This document shows, piece after piece, positions 21,300-34,501 of a stretch of 64,000 bases of DNA (positions are counted from its first letter, which is position 1; every line of letters begins with the position of its first letter). Below the pieces are notes generated by a model. That model saw only the letters and a list, made by a program, of their open reading frames with translations. It had not been told where the DNA came from and did no database searches. The DNA comes from Orbilia blumenaviensis. Its lineage: Eukaryota; Ascomycota; Orbiliomycetes; Orbiliales; Orbiliaceae. The stretch spans positions 868,001 to 932,000 of the forward strand of contig JAVHNS010000016.1 in NCBI GenBank assembly GCA_036872755.1. The letters are read 5' to 3'. The position numbers were made by a program, and so were the translations under genes.

Positions 21300-22770
21300 A
21301 CCAACATCAAAAATAACAGTTACCCTACTCTTCTTACTCTTGCGAAGCTCCAGCTAGCTCCTAATTAATAATATCTTCCTCTTCTATCCATTTCTACTCC
21401 CGAGCTCCCATCGCGAGCAACTGCATCCATCCATCAACAACATCAGCAATCGAACATCGACCCATCAACGATTGATCAATCAATCAACGAATTCGAATCC
21501 AACCTCATCCAACGCCTTTCTTTCCCGTTTATCTCTGCCTTCAGGCAACCATTGGGGTTTTTGTCACGACAAAATCGAACCTTCCTAGGCTAGAGTATAT
21601 TAGATCCCATTCACCCGGTTCAGAAAGACGCAAGAACCGTGATCCGTGGGGTTGAATATTAATCCCTCCCACAACCGTCTCCCTTTTGAGTATCTCGCCC
21701 AGAGTTGCTTGCTCGCTCGTGTGGAATATTGTACCATAGACCTCTGGATCGAATCTGGAAGGAGGCATCGGGTAGAGCCATCAATAGTCTAGTCGATAGG
21801 CTAGGTAATCAACCAGTAAGTAGTAATCGTTTCATTACTGTATTAATCGATCAAAGCTTGCAACGGCGGCTTTTCTGTCTTATTTTATTTTTTTGTGCTT
21901 TCTTCGTCAGTCATCTCTCTTACCCTTTTTATATTCCATCTTGATTTTTATTTTTTATATATTTTTTTTCTTTTCTTCCTGACCTTCTCGGACCACTTGC
22001 CTGCCCTGCTTGTTCCTCTCGGTCGGTCTATAAGTCTTGGGCTATTGGATAAATGCGCACGGGACTCCTGCTGCAGGAACGAGAACGAGGTCAGGAACAG
22101 GAACAGGCACGTCTAGAGGCACGAGACAGGCAGTAGCTGGTCGGCCAGTCAATATACTTAAATTGCGTTGCAATTGTCTGGCAAGACAGGCTACTACCAT
22201 CTTCGGGTACTTGTTCAGGCCGATTCGAGAATAAGCTTCTTTCGGGAAGAACGAAAGAATTTTCTTCTCTGCTCCTTTCCTTGACCTTTGACAAGAGGGA
22301 AAAAAAAAAAAAAAAAAAAAAAAAAAAGGAATAAAAAAACTTTTTTCCTTCCCTACACAGGTTTTGAATTCATTGATCCTAAACCAATTAACGATATATT
22401 AAAATTCGACATACACGAAATACATACGTCAGTGCGAGAGCGGACATTTGATTGAATCCACTTTCGACGGACCCTCTCAGTGCTAGTTAGTCCTGTTGGA
22501 TTGATTTGCATGCTGTTGAATTTCTGCATTCTGCATCGGTGATCCTAGGCCCAGAGCTTGGGAGCAAGGTCAGCCTGCAGCTCTTCAATCAATATCCACA
22601 GATACTCGAAAGCACACGTACATACTCCATACATAACCCAGGCATCTGTTCTGCTCCACATCTGTCTGTCGGTTTGTCTGGATTTGTATGGTATGGTATG
22701 GTATGGAACCTCCTGCAGCATCACGTTTAGCATTTTAGCACATGCTGGGACAAAAAACGCGCAACGTCCC

Positions 22771-22801
<31 letters not shown>

Positions 22802-23265
22802 GCTTCCTTTTCCTTGTCTATTCTTTTCTTCCCTCACTCTAACAGGGGAGTATCGGATGAAACTGTTTTTTCCTTTTGGCTGGAAAAGAGGAAGAAAGAA
22901 AAGGAAAATGTTATATTGATACAAGAAATAAAAACCAAAAAAACGTGCTGACTGGTGAGGTCCTTGACCTTTGATTGCAAACAGATAAACGACTCAGCAG
23001 TTACGATTGCCATAGTTTAGTAAGAGTGATTGCCTGCTAAAGCAAAAAGCATTAAACAGAATTATTGAACTGGGCTGGACCGAACTGGACTGGGGCAAAG
23101 GAACAGAATCGAATCACATCCTGACCCATACACCTATCAATCAATCAAGTCAAAAGTCAAAAGCCAGTACCCCGTAAAGATCAACCGGTCGTAATTATTG
23201 CTTTTTGGTCCTGATGAGCCGTACCCCAACTGCGACCAAACCGAGCACGGTCGACAGTTCCGAAA
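21300..23265 (+). promoter_or_regulatory. Long promoter and 5' leader of SCH9, with a probable leader intron and homopolymers
   Basis: The region is rich in CATC and pyrimidine tracts. A donor-like CCA|GTAAGT at 21816 and an acceptor CCCTACACAG ending at 22360 could bound a 545-nt leader intron containing a 28-nt poly-A tract (22300-22327). Downstream are a (GTATG)n run (22687-22706) and a 26-nt poly-T (22771-22796). Several short upstream frames start in this leader. Long leaders are common for growth-control kinases; the intron is inference. Confidence 0.4.
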
Positions 23266-26200
23266 ATGGTGCTCGGCTTCTTCAGAAGTAATACCTCGTC
23301 GAGGTCTTCGTCGTCCAGCATGGCAGCTGCAGGAGCACTGGCACCAGCGCCAGCACAAGCAGCTAATCGCACAACCATGTCCGGGACTGGGACTGGGACT
23401 GGTGTCACTGCCACCAATGACCGCACCACCATTAACATTATCAATGGGACTAAGAGCACTAGCACGAACACTAGCACGAACATGCTTATTACCACGACCA
23501 ATCCGTCGTCCTCTCCCTCGTCGTCCTCTGGTCCTCCCTCGGATTCTTCCTCGTCTGCCACAAAGCAAAAGACAACAAAACTGACGACAACTTCGGGTGC
23601 GGCTGCCAGCAACACGGCCAGCAACACTTCTGCTTCCCCTCCTCTGACCCCAACTGGACCTGCCGGGACAACAGCGTTAAACACCTCCTCCTCTGTTGCT
23701 GCTGTTACTACGTCTGCCACTGCGTCTGCGTCCGCCACCGCAAACATCACTAATAACCTCGAACCTTCAAAAAACTCTCTTCCACCTTCCCCTCTCCCGA
23801 CTGCTTCTAATCCTCAGCAGCAATCTGAAAAGCCTCCTTCTAGACTCCTTTCATCACTTTCTTCATCCTTCCTCCAGCTAGCTGCCCTAGCTAAATCAAA
23901 TTCCTCTGTTTCTGCCACTGCCACTGCAACTGCCACTGCCACTGCTCCAGCTGTCTCCTCCGCCAAGAAGCCGAAGCTTTCAAGTCGATCCGACTCCACT
24001 CCAACCTTGAATACTTCCCCCGCTTATACCTCAAGAACCAATTCCCCTCTGGCTTCCTCACCGACTTGTCCTCCCTCTGGATTGACAGAACCGTTAACGA
24101 CAGCCACCACTTCAGTATCAGCTGTGGTGGTTACGCCACAGAAACCTCGTCTAACACATCCTTCCTCCGACTCGCAAGCCAACTCAGCAACCGACCTCTT
24201 AAAGATGGCCATGGCTCAAAAGTCAGTGACAAAATTACTCTCCTCCCCATTCTCTTCCTTATCTCTTCCTCTTCTCTCCCTTCAGCTCAATCGAGGAACA
24301 TCAGTCACTTTCTTGATGCTGCTTCTCCCGGTAGCTTTGCCTTTGCTTGTTTACTTTGGGAGCCATAGTGAGAGGGAATATCTGATTATAAATCAACTTA
24401 ACTTCCCACTACTACAGACTACCACTAGTACAAGTCAAACAATCATAGATGAAATGCTATGATATGCTATAATATGATTGATATATTGATATATATACTG
24501 ACTTTGGTTTTTCGGTTCGCAGCGGCTTGCTCAGGTTGGAGAACGAAGATGAGGTTTCCGGGCAACGGACCCCTCGCCCAGATTTCCAGGACAGACGTAT
24601 CCCCGCCATTCTCCACGGATTTCAACAGGTTTGTTTAAACCGTATCCCGAACTTGCCGGCAACTTTGCGTAGAACCTTTAGTAGTGTAATTTCGCTTCCA
24701 CAGTTGCAGAGTGAGCTTTCAACCGAGCCGCATGCCTCTGGGGAAGCTATTTTTTCAGACGATCGAGCGGTCCAACTCCCCTCAACTCGTCCAGTCGATA
24801 TTCCCCTTCCTCCTTCGGAACCTTCTTCGCCGAAGGAAAAAGATATATTGCTGTTAGTGCCTGGAGTGCCTTTTGCTCCAGTTGTCGAAACTCAACCGAC
24901 CCGCGTTCCATCTGTTGATAGAAATCAAGCTGCTAAACTAACGAAGCCTGTCGCTGGTGCAAAGGATACCCCACCGGCCACTCCACGAGGAACGACATCC
25001 GAAGGGAAAGCATTGGCGAACATTGATACTAAAGTAACGAAGCAGGGCTCAGACTCTACCGGTTCAGCGACATCACCAGTCACAAGACCTCCTCGTGGCA
25101 AAATAACTGTTCGAGTCATAGCTGGGCGGAATTTGAGAACAACCCCCAGTAGTCCAAATGGACCCAAGGATCCCTACATAGTATGCACATTTGAAAGCAA
25201 CGAATCCATTTCAAAGGGCCCTAGCAAGAAAGATGACGGCTTGGGAAAGCCCATCGGAATTCCCGGGTTTCGAGGAATCTCTATTCCTATGAAAAGCAGA
25301 ACAAGTTCTAGCACGGACTTGCAGACGCTTGGCAAGGAGAAGGGAGGATTCTCGACAGCTAATTGGGACCATGAGGCTATGTTGTAAGTATTTAACATCC
25401 AAATCTGGTCTTCAAATCAACTTCTAACAGTCTGCAGCGATGTCGTTCAAGATCATTCCGAGATGGTAGTCACTATTTACGATCGCGAGAATCAGGAAAC
25501 CTTCGTCGGGATGGTCCGTATAAGGCCTGTTTTAAAAGAAGAGGGAACTGTTATCGACGAGTGGTTCCCACTCCAACCAAGGTCGGAAGAGGAACGGGCT
25601 GTTGTGACTGGCGAGATACAATTGCAGGTCATCTATGAAAAGACCGCTAAAAAACACTTTGGGCCAAATGACTTCCAAATTCTTAGGCTGATTGGTCGAG
25701 GTATGTTATTTTATCACCATAATTTATCAATTTTAGTTCTAATATGATTATAGGCACATTTGGTCAGGTTTATCAGGTTCGAAAGAAGGATACCAATCGT
25801 ATCTACGCAATGAAGGTTCTGTCGAAGAAGGTTATCGTCCAGAAAAAGGAAGTTGCGCACACCATAGGAGAGCGCAATATCCTAGTTCGAACAGCTACGA
25901 CAGACTCACCCTTTATTGTCGGCCTTAAATTTTCGTTCCAAACACCCACAGATCTTTTCCTTGTTACTGACTACATGTCCGGAGGCGAGTTGTTTTGGCA
26001 TCTGCAGCAAGAAGGTCGCTTCAGTGAGGAACGAGCCAAATTCTATATTGCAGAGCTTATTTTGGCACTCGAGCACCTCCACAACCATGACATCGTCTAC
26101 CGCGACTTGAAGCCAGAAAATATTTTACTCGATGCGAATGGGCATATCGCACTGTGCGACTTCGGCCTCTCAAAATCGAATCTTAGTAAAAACGAGACAA

Positions 26201-26967
26201 CCAATACCTTTTGCGGAACAACAGAGTACCTTGCCCCCGAGGTCCTGTTGGACGAGCAGGGATATACCAAAATGGTGGACTTCTGGTCCCTTGGTGTCCT
26301 CGTTTTCGAAATGTGCTGTGGATGGAGCCCCTTCTTCGCGGAGGACACCCAGCAGATGTATAAAAATATTGCCTTTGGCAAGGTTAGGTTTCCTAAAGAT
26401 GCCTTGAGCCTTGAAGGTAGAAATTTTGTCAAAGGGGTAAGTGAGATCCATTGCCATTCTCTGTTGGATTATTACTGAATTCAATTGCAGCTCCTGAACC
26501 GAAATCCAAAACACCGCCTCGGCGCCACTAGTGATGCGGCCGAGCTCAAACAACATCCTTTCTTCGCAGATGTTGAATGGGAGGCACTGAAGCAGAAGAA
26601 ATCTATCCCTCCCTTTAAGCCGACTCTCAAATCAGAGACCGACACACAAAACTTCGACACCGAATTCACGAATGCGCCCATTCCAGGATCAGTTAGAAAC
26701 GATATCGTGGCAAGCACACCACTTAGCCCAGGAATGCAGAATGCCTTCCGTGGATTTACATTTGTCGATGAACGAACTTTAGAAGAGCAATTTGGGAAGT
26801 CTGTCCAATCTCATCACAGTTTTGAGGATCATAAAATGGATGATGATAGCGATGACGACGATGGTTTTGACGAAGGGTATAATTATCGTGGGAAGGGTGG
26901 TGCTAATGGAAGACCGAAGAACGGTGATGACGAGGGCATGTTCACGACCGATAATATCGATATCTAA
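23266..26967 (+). CDS. SCH9: SCH9-type AGC protein kinase with C2 domain (TORC1 effector)
   Basis: Exons 23266-24221, 24523-24628, 24704-25383, 25438-25700, 25754-26436 and 26491-26967 give 1054 aa. Residues 1-318 are low-complexity Ser/Thr/Ala/Pro. The exon 1-2 junction restores AMAQNGLLRLENED and leads into TPRPDFQDRRIPAI, a segment characteristic of fungal Sch9. A C2 domain begins about residue 486. The kinase domain has GRGTFGQV (667-674), Lys689, YRDLKPEN (Asp786), DFG (804-806) and activation-loop Thr820 in TFCGTTEY. The turn-motif region STPLSP and hydrophobic motif FRGFTF (982-987, Thr986) are the expected TORC1 sites. The acidic tail ends in EGMFTTDNIDI. The 75-nt intron 24629-24703 (GTTTGT donor) is in frame without stops, so a 1079-aa form is possible. 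Confidence 0.95.
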
Positions 26968-29567
26968 GGCGATTACGAAGAGTATGACCTTGAGTGACTG
27001 CATTGCCCTTCTTCCCTGTTTCTCCTTCTGTATGGCTGCCGTTCCGCCGAGTGTATTCTTTATGCCTAGACCCGTCGGCTTCCAATCATCTGAGCCGAAT
27101 CCGCGATTACGATGATTCTGCAAATGTTCCCGCGGTTTCCTGCGGCGAATGAACAAATATCCTAATAATTTTTTACTGATCCCAAAAGCTCTGTTATTCC
27201 CTATTCATGTTCGCAGGTGTTCTGTTTCGTGTCATTTTGCCCCGCTTCTCCTTCTGTTCGTCCACTCATAGCCTTCCTTTATCTTCTGGGTTTCTTAGCT
27301 CTTCGGGCTCCACAGTTTATCTATTTCTTTTTTTCCCTTATCGACGGCTACTAGTCTTGTCTGAGCTGTTCTTGTTTGTTTTCGAGCATTCCCCACCAAA
27401 GAAACGACCCCTCTTATGTTCTGTCCAGCGATGGCCTCTCTATTCTTCGGCTCTCCTTTTACGTTATTAATGGCCGCCCTCAACTTTCCTTTCTAACGAA
27501 TTCAAAGTCCGCTTTTTCTTCTTCTTTTTATCAAGAAAATTTAGACCTGGGAGGTGGGATGGGGGGAATATCAAATTCTTAGTTTTAACAATTCCGAGAG
27601 GGTGGGAGAGAATCTTTTAATGTTGCGAGAAGAGGGGTGGGGGATGGAAGAGCCATCCTGTGAGTGGGGTGGATGTGTTTTCAATGCAAATATGGGTTCT
27701 TAGTCGTCTGTCCTCCTTTTTTTTTCTTTTCCTTCTTTCGACTTTCTAGTCTTTCAGTAAGCTTAGTACCGGGACTGTTTCCCCCCCTCTATTTTATAGT
27801 TTATATCCTGCGGCTTAAGCATTATCCGTGCCATCGAACGAACGAATTCGAGTTTTGGTTGCCCTGTTCCTTTCCTCCTTTGTTTATTCAAATTTCCTTC
27901 TCTCTTTTTATAATACTCTTCTTCTTCTGCATGGTGCCTAGCATGGGAAAAAAACAAAAAACAAATTGGGTTCACACATCTACTTTCACCATTAACTGCA
28001 CAGCCGCCCTAATATCTACATTACACGCCCAGATCCTATTCCTACCTCATCACTTTTCTCCCCGGGGTTTTCTCCTAAACCACTCTGAGCAAATAAGCTC
28101 AATAACTTACACCCTAATTGCGCAAAAAACCCTTCTTCTCGTTTCCTTATCAGTTAGTTCTTTCACTGGCTCGTGGTTTTTTTTTCTTCTCCTTTTCTTT
28201 TTTATTGTTAAATTTGCCAGCTCGAAACGTCGAAACGTAGGTACATACACATCCTTATCAATCTATGCCTGTCTATGAAAGAGGAAGAGGAAAAGAGGGA
28301 GGGTTCGAAGAAGGGAAGAGTATATATATACCTTAAGTATATACCTATGTTCTACTATTGTCACAGAATGGAATTACAAAAGCCCAATATTAATCTAATC
28401 GATCGATGCCGATGTTTTAACATTTAATTGATAGTAATATAATTTATACACGTAATACCGATTAGGAGACGATATCTACAAAGGGCTAAACCAAGCGTGC
28501 ATATAACATAAAGGAAAAAAAATATCAGGGCTTGCACTACATAAATAAATACTGGCCTGAGTTGTTCATACCAGGTCTCATGGATGAAATGATACGAGCA
28601 CGAATACGTATTACAGACTACTAAAGGAGAGTATACAAATTTATAAAGACTATGTTCGCGAGAATATAATTATAAAAAAGGGGCACTCCTTAATAAGAAG
28701 TTTCATTGTTCGAGGCTAGAGCTTTAGGGAAATAACGGGCTTAAAAACAGCGGATAAACGGAAGGGTGGGAAAACGAGGCAAAATTCGATAAGACTGCAG
28801 GTAAACACTAGGTCCTCCATTAACGCCGAAGGATGATGTAAAACGAAAAAAAACTGTATCAAGGGGGGAACGAATGTTCGATTCGTGCATCGGTTTGCGA
28901 GTGGACTGGAAGGTGTACTGAGTAAAGGAGGTCCATCGCGTGGGTGGGTTTCAGGAATTCGATGGATGGAGAAACTAGAAAAAACCAAAAGAAAACCGAG
29001 TCGCCAGTCTTTTTCAAGACATTAGGAACCATCTCATGATCCAACTCTTGTAAAGACGTATAATGTTGCATTATAATCGTATTGATGAAGTCGGTTTCGT
29101 GCAAGGTCTTGTAGCTTTGCTTGAATGGCGTGGTAATTCTTTTTGCGGTGTAGGGAAGATAAATAGAGCCAAGGATGCCCGATGATGTATCCGAAGACCC
29201 ACTGATGAATTATGATCTTTATCGGATGGCAATCTCAAGGTGGGGAGTGAATGATAATAAAAAGCGAAAGGAAGAAAGCTTTTGGTGTCGGAAGGGGTGC
29301 AATATCTGATAGAAGAGCTTCGATGAATATCTCTTTTGAATACATAAAATCGCAGTACGTTTTTGCAAAGCCACAAGGACACCCGAGGGCTCGACTATAA
29401 AATTGAATCCATATTTTTCGGGAAAGCCGCCGGCCGGCCACCGGTAAAACATCGGCTTAGTGTTAGTTAATGGTTACCTTATCATGTGGGTCGGGGAATT
29501 GGCCGGAAGAAATGTCTTTGGGGAGGTAAAGAAGTAATCGGGCGTGTGGTGGAGGTGTTAGGCCGCA
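26968..29567. other. Convergent intergenic region between SCH9 and THP3
   Basis: The first 1.2 kb is strongly T/C-rich and probably SCH9 3' UTR. The rest is AT-rich. Frames here encode only Phe/Ser/Leu runs and are not genes. Confidence 0.5.
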
Positions 29568-31324
29568 TTATATTTGGCCCTTGATGTCAACTTTCTTAAA
29601 TGCCGCAGCCTTAGCGACCTCGATTGTCGCCAAGGCTTTGGCTGTCTCTAGGACTATCTTGCTGTTGCCGTCATCCTTAGGATTGTCTTTAGTCTTAATG
29701 AAATTTCCGGCATTGTGCTTCACGATGAAGGCTTCACATTCGGCGTCATTCTCGAATCCGAGTTCCTCCGTAATGTGGCGGAAGGGAACATCAGGACGAT
29801 ACCTATTCCAGAATCATTAGTAAAATCCCCAAGTGACAGAGGGGTGACTGATAGGACTTACGATTTACAAATTGAAGCCAAGGCGGCAAGTCGTTCGCGA
29901 TCAATGAAGGAATCCATAAGATATCCTCCCATGTTTGGCGCGTCAAGATACAACTTGAAGAAGCGATGGAAGTTGCCGGCAGCGACGGCACTTCTGACTG
30001 CCAGCGCGTGCAAGACTGCGCGGTCTTCTTTCTCTGCTTGGGTTAGGCTTGCTAGAATGTCATTCATGTCGGTTCGGTTACACGTATGAAGAAGATATAG
30101 AATTCGATAGGCCTTGAACTCGTGTGGGTGACCGCCGGGGACCTTTTCAGAGTAGAGATTGGCTAACTGCGATTGACATTGGTTATACTCACCCAAATCT
30201 GCCTATTCGATTCGTTAGCGTTTGTACCTAAGCTGCAGTACGAGGGGAGTGATTCTCCTACCTTCTCTAACGCGATCCTTGCATGGATTTCGTAGACGTT
30301 AATGGTGAACTCGTTTTTGATGTGCTGAACGGTCAAATCTTGGCGTAGGGACTTGAACTGGTCACAAATATATGAATAGTTATTTTCGGCCTTCCACTTG
30401 GACTTCAGCAGCTCCAAGGTCTTCTCCAGCACGTGCAGAGGCCGGACAGTATCCGGATCTGGCGCCGAAGTCAACCTGAGGTACCTCTTCTCCAAGTTAG
30501 TGGCTCTGCCGACAACGGGAGCAAATGCCGGGGAATCAAGGGCATGATGCATAGCATTGTAATGGCTGAACACGTTCTTGGTTTGGTGTCTCTTATAGCG
30601 CTTGTCGAGCCTCTTGAAAGCATCTGGGCCTTCATAAGAATATTCACTGGCGTTGGTCTTCTTGGACCGCTTATCAGGTCGAGCGACCGCAAATTCATTC
30701 TTATTATCACTTGCGATTCTATTACTCAACTTGCGTTTGTTGCCCTTCGATATGCTGTTGTCGCTGAAGCTGTACTTGCTGGTGTTACTGTTACTGTTGA
30801 CTGGGCTTGAATCATCGCCGGAAGAGATATCCATTTTGTCGGAGTTTGTTGTAGATTTCCTACGGGCAGCAGCCGGAAGAGGATGTGTCGCCCAGTCGAT
30901 GGTCCAGACCGTCTGGTTCTCAAAGGCATCCGTGATGATCTTTTTGAGGTCTACTTCCACATCAGTTCTGTTCTCTGTGGGGCAGTCCTGAAAAGTTCGT
31001 GCAACGTAAGCCTTGAGAGCGTCGGGGAACTGCGTTCGACGGGCTGATGGTGAAGGCTGAGATGTCTGTGGTTCACTGCGTGAGCCTCCCGGACTAACCG
31101 GATAATACGGATGATGCCGATATTTAGGATATTTAGGATCACGAACTGTGTAACCATTGCTGTTGTTAGATTTCCCGAGGGATTTTCGGACGGATACAGG
31201 GTGAAAGCTTGGTCCTGGAGAGATGTTAGTCATTGTTCAGCAGGAGGTAAGGTCTTGGACTAGGCAGGGACATACGTTGCTGAACAGCTGTTCCACCAGC
31301 GGTTCTCCAGGGCGGTGTTGTCAT
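29568..31324 (-). CDS. THP3: THP3/LENG8-like SAC3-GANP domain protein
   Basis: Minus-strand exons 31324-31276, 31214-30262, 30202-29862 and 29802-29568 give 525 aa. The N-terminal third is disordered, with a basic KGNKRKLSNR / RPDKRSKK nuclear-localisation region. The SAC3/GANP/THP3 domain begins near VRPLHVLEKTLELLKSKW and continues through FKSLRQDLTVQHIKNEFT, ARIALEKADLGEYNQCQSQL and FKAYRILYLLH. The C-terminus has the winged-helix-like SYRPDVPFRHITEELGFEN. Thp3 works with Csn12 in transcription elongation and pre-mRNA splicing in yeast; LENG8 is the animal homologue. The start at 31324 was chosen because its 49-nt exon splices in frame. The downstream ATG at 31233 lies inside the intron. 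Confidence 0.92.
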
Positions 31325-32244
31325 CGTGAAGGATAAAGTCTGCGTTCTAATAGATCTATGTAAGTGCCGTAAAGCTCAAGAGCGGAAGTGATAGACCAGG
31401 CGGTGTGTCGGAGGAGATTTTCGATGATTATTTCTGATGGTGGTTGTCGGTAGAAGTGGTGACAGTGGTGATGGTGATAATGATGGTGAGTAAAGAAGAG
31501 AGAGGATGGTTGGAGGAGAACAGGGAGAAAGATTAGGAGAAAGAAATTGGGTGGGCCTCTCTCGCCCACAAATAGACAAACCCAAATATAGTCACGAGAC
31601 TGTACAAACGACAATATGGACAACACATCTCCTTTATTCAAAACAACACAAAAATAGTTCTATTCAAATTGGGTGGAGTGTATCTGCCACGACTCCGGCC
31701 TATATAGGGTACATGTATGTACCCAAAAATAAAATGATGCTCGTGGCTCGCATATCACGGCACTCACTACTCAAATACCCTCCTTTCTTACACTACTAGG
31801 CCCTAAGAATAGCGAGAAGCGAGCAAGCCCAAATGCATAGATTGGCAGACACCTAATGAATTCAAGCAGTAAAGGTCGGTAATAATGTCTCTGATTCTCA
31901 ATTTTTTTTTTCAAATTCCCAGCAACAATCATCGGTTCGATCCCCTTTCGCCAGTGCCTATTTTGTTCATACAAAAAGCATTCGCATTTCGCCCTTTCCG
32001 AAATATTCGAAATCCCAAAATTCATACACCCAACATGATTCTGCCCAAACGGCCAAACGAAAGCAGATCCTAAAAGGAGAAACACGGTAACATGCAAAAG
32101 GCATCCTGATCAAGAAAAAGAATAACAAATCAAACAAATGAGCAAGCAGCAAGCAAGATCGTAATACACATGAGTATGTTTTGGTCGCTAAATTGACAAA
32201 ATAGGCTTTCCTACCACAAGCAGCTGCGCGGTACTGGTATACTT
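31325..32244. other. Intergenic region upstream of THP3 and downstream of the WD-repeat gene
   Basis: It contains a repetitive CACCAT/CATTATCACC stretch near 31455-31495 and AT-rich DNA. No gene is supported. Confidence 0.5.
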
Positions 32245-34501
32245 TCAACGGAAGTCAAATTTTGGGAAAACATTCCTAGGGGCTACAGAGTATTCCACAA
32301 TCCCACTGGTGGTTGCGACGTACCTATGACTAAAGTTAGTAAAACGGTGTGTAAAGTAATAAAAAAGCAACATAACCATAGCTATAACTCACAGTTTCCG
32401 GCCATCGCAACTCCAGGTAAGACCTGTGATATCTAACTCGCCATCCCCCCTTCTGGTTCGCACGATAGTATTGATAGCGCTATCCGCACCTGAGTCAGAG
32501 CCAGACACAGCGCCTTCCCTCGCCCTTCTGCGCAAGTACTCCAGTCGCCATTGCCTCTGGCGGGTCCGGTACCAACGGCTTTCGAACTGGAGAACGTTAT
32601 TATCGGTGGTAGATTCTGCAGCTGCACTTGCTGATGCTGGTAGCGCCAAGTACCGTCTCCGAGAGGCAAGCGGAGACGAGGTTGAGCTTTGTTCGCTGCC
32701 ATCGTTGCTGACATTCGAAGGAGCGGAAGTTGGCGGTCTAGGTGGCGGCGTGGTGAGCTGAGCCACGAGCCGCTGATATTGTGCCTCGAGTTGAGCCAGG
32801 GCGCTGCTGGATGAAGCCTGTAATCGAGACAAAGTAATGGAACTGGATGCGTTATTGTTGCGAGCTGTAGCAGGAGATGTTGCTGCATCGTTTGTAGTGC
32901 TAGTACCAGAATTATCGCCTCCCGAGTAGCGCCTAGGAGGGTGGAGACCCGAATCAACTGGATAGCTTTGGCCATCGTGGAACAGTATCAATGGTGGGAG
33001 ATAGATACTGTTCCTTCCCGCACTCGAAGCCGACGTTCCTTCGCGGGGTCTAGCTTGTGGTTGCGTCGGAAGGGCGGTTTCATCCTCATCCAACGCAGCG
33101 GCGGCGTACATTTCATCATGGATATCCTGTTCCTCAGCGGCAAAAGGAAGATCAGATTCGTCGGTGCTGCCAAACGTAGCCGTCCGCCCGTGATACAATG
33201 GATCTCCGGATAGCTCCGTCTGCTGGACCTTGTCGCCGCTGACGCTAACCCGGATGGTTTCAGAGCGCGACTGCCCCCGGATATCAGTAATTGTGATTCT
33301 TCCAGTATGTTCTGCCCACACAAGGAGGTCCCAAGGATCCGGGCTAAAGACGACACAACGAACGGCGCCGGCCTGTGTTTGCGGCCGAGAGGACTGTATG
33401 ATGCGCACAATTGGTGAGGTATCTGCATCATCGAATAGCCGAGTGTCGAACATCGTTACCGACCCGTCTTGCGATGCTACGGCACATAATTTCGAGCAAG
33501 GCGAAAAATCCGTTGATATCAACGCATCGCCGCCTTTGTATGACGGACTGGAAGTAAGTTTCCAGTAATAGTCAGGGCTGGACTCCGAGGTAAGAGATGC
33601 AAGACCATAGAAGAATACTTTCGGGGAATCTCCAACGACGACAAGATATTTGCCGTTCGGGGATATAGAGGCGTGGTTTGTAGGGAAGTCGAGGGTGATA
33701 GTTGTAATGACTCGGAACTTGGAAAGAGAAAATAACCGAACCGTCCTATCGTTATTACTATTGTAAAGCAAAATGGGAATCTATTAGCCTTTTGGTTTTT
33801 GGAGTGGGCTTTGTCTATTTGGAGCGGGGTTCCATCATACGTGATAACAGCAATCACATCACCATCCTTCTTCGAATCGGGCGGCCGATATAAGGTAATC
33901 GAATTCACGATTGTCCCACCCAGCTCGGACAAACGCATATACTCTGTTTGGTACCAGCCTTTGTCTGACGACTCCGTGTCTTCTGGGCCATCCGAGACGA
34001 CGGATCCTGGTTGTTGTTCATCGGGTCTTGGGGCAGATTTGTCGCCGATTTTGATGATTGCAATCTGCCCTTGTTCCACCCCACCAGTACATATCCATCC
34101 ATACTTAGCACTAATGCATCTCGGTTCGAAAGGTAGGAAGGTGATCAATTTTCGTTCCTTGGTGGCCGTGTTCAGGGAGTATATTCGAGAGTCGACAGGG
34201 TAGTACAGGATATTAGGAAGTGGCGAACAGAGTAATGATCGGAGCTGCCAGTGCCTGTGTGATTGATTGGTCACGGGTTAGAACACCAACTCGGACGGTC
34301 GCCAGACGGAGCAACCTACTTATATGGCACGGGAGCATTGTAATAGATAGGAGAGGGCGTTTGTGAGATGAAGATGGGCTCCTGCCCACACCTGTTTCGT
34401 GGCCATCAGCCGATGGTTAGCGAGATGCAGTTCTCCACCAGAAGACATAGCCAAGGGAAACGAAGAGGCACGGTAAGAAAAACATACGGATCGATAGTCA
34501 T
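32245..34501 (-). CDS. WD40-type protein with DUF2415 motif
   Basis: Minus-strand exons 34501-34488, 34391-34320, 34254-33841, 33757-32393 and 32323-32245 give 647 aa. The first coding exon is only 14 nt (MTIDP). The N-terminal propeller includes HWQLRSLLCSPLPNILYY and a blade ending NNDRTVRLFSL. The DUF2415 signature is PWDLLVWAEHTGRITITD, with its DLL motif. A long disordered Ser/Thr/Asn insert spans about residues 400-590. The closing blade is DITGLTWSCDGRKLYVATTS. The last intron (32322 side) must be spliced to give this final strand. Such proteins are conserved but uncharacterised in fungi. The propeller suggests a scaffold, but no partner can be inferred from the neighbours. Confidence 0.88.

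Noticed and set aside
27664..28278. 204-codon plus-strand frame rich in Phe, Ser and Leu
   Set aside because: Composition follows the T/C-rich SCH9 3' region; no conserved segment and no signal-anchor organisation.
31933..31950. GGTTCGATCCCC, resembling a tRNA T loop
   Set aside because: No matching acceptor, D or anticodon arms upstream on this strand.
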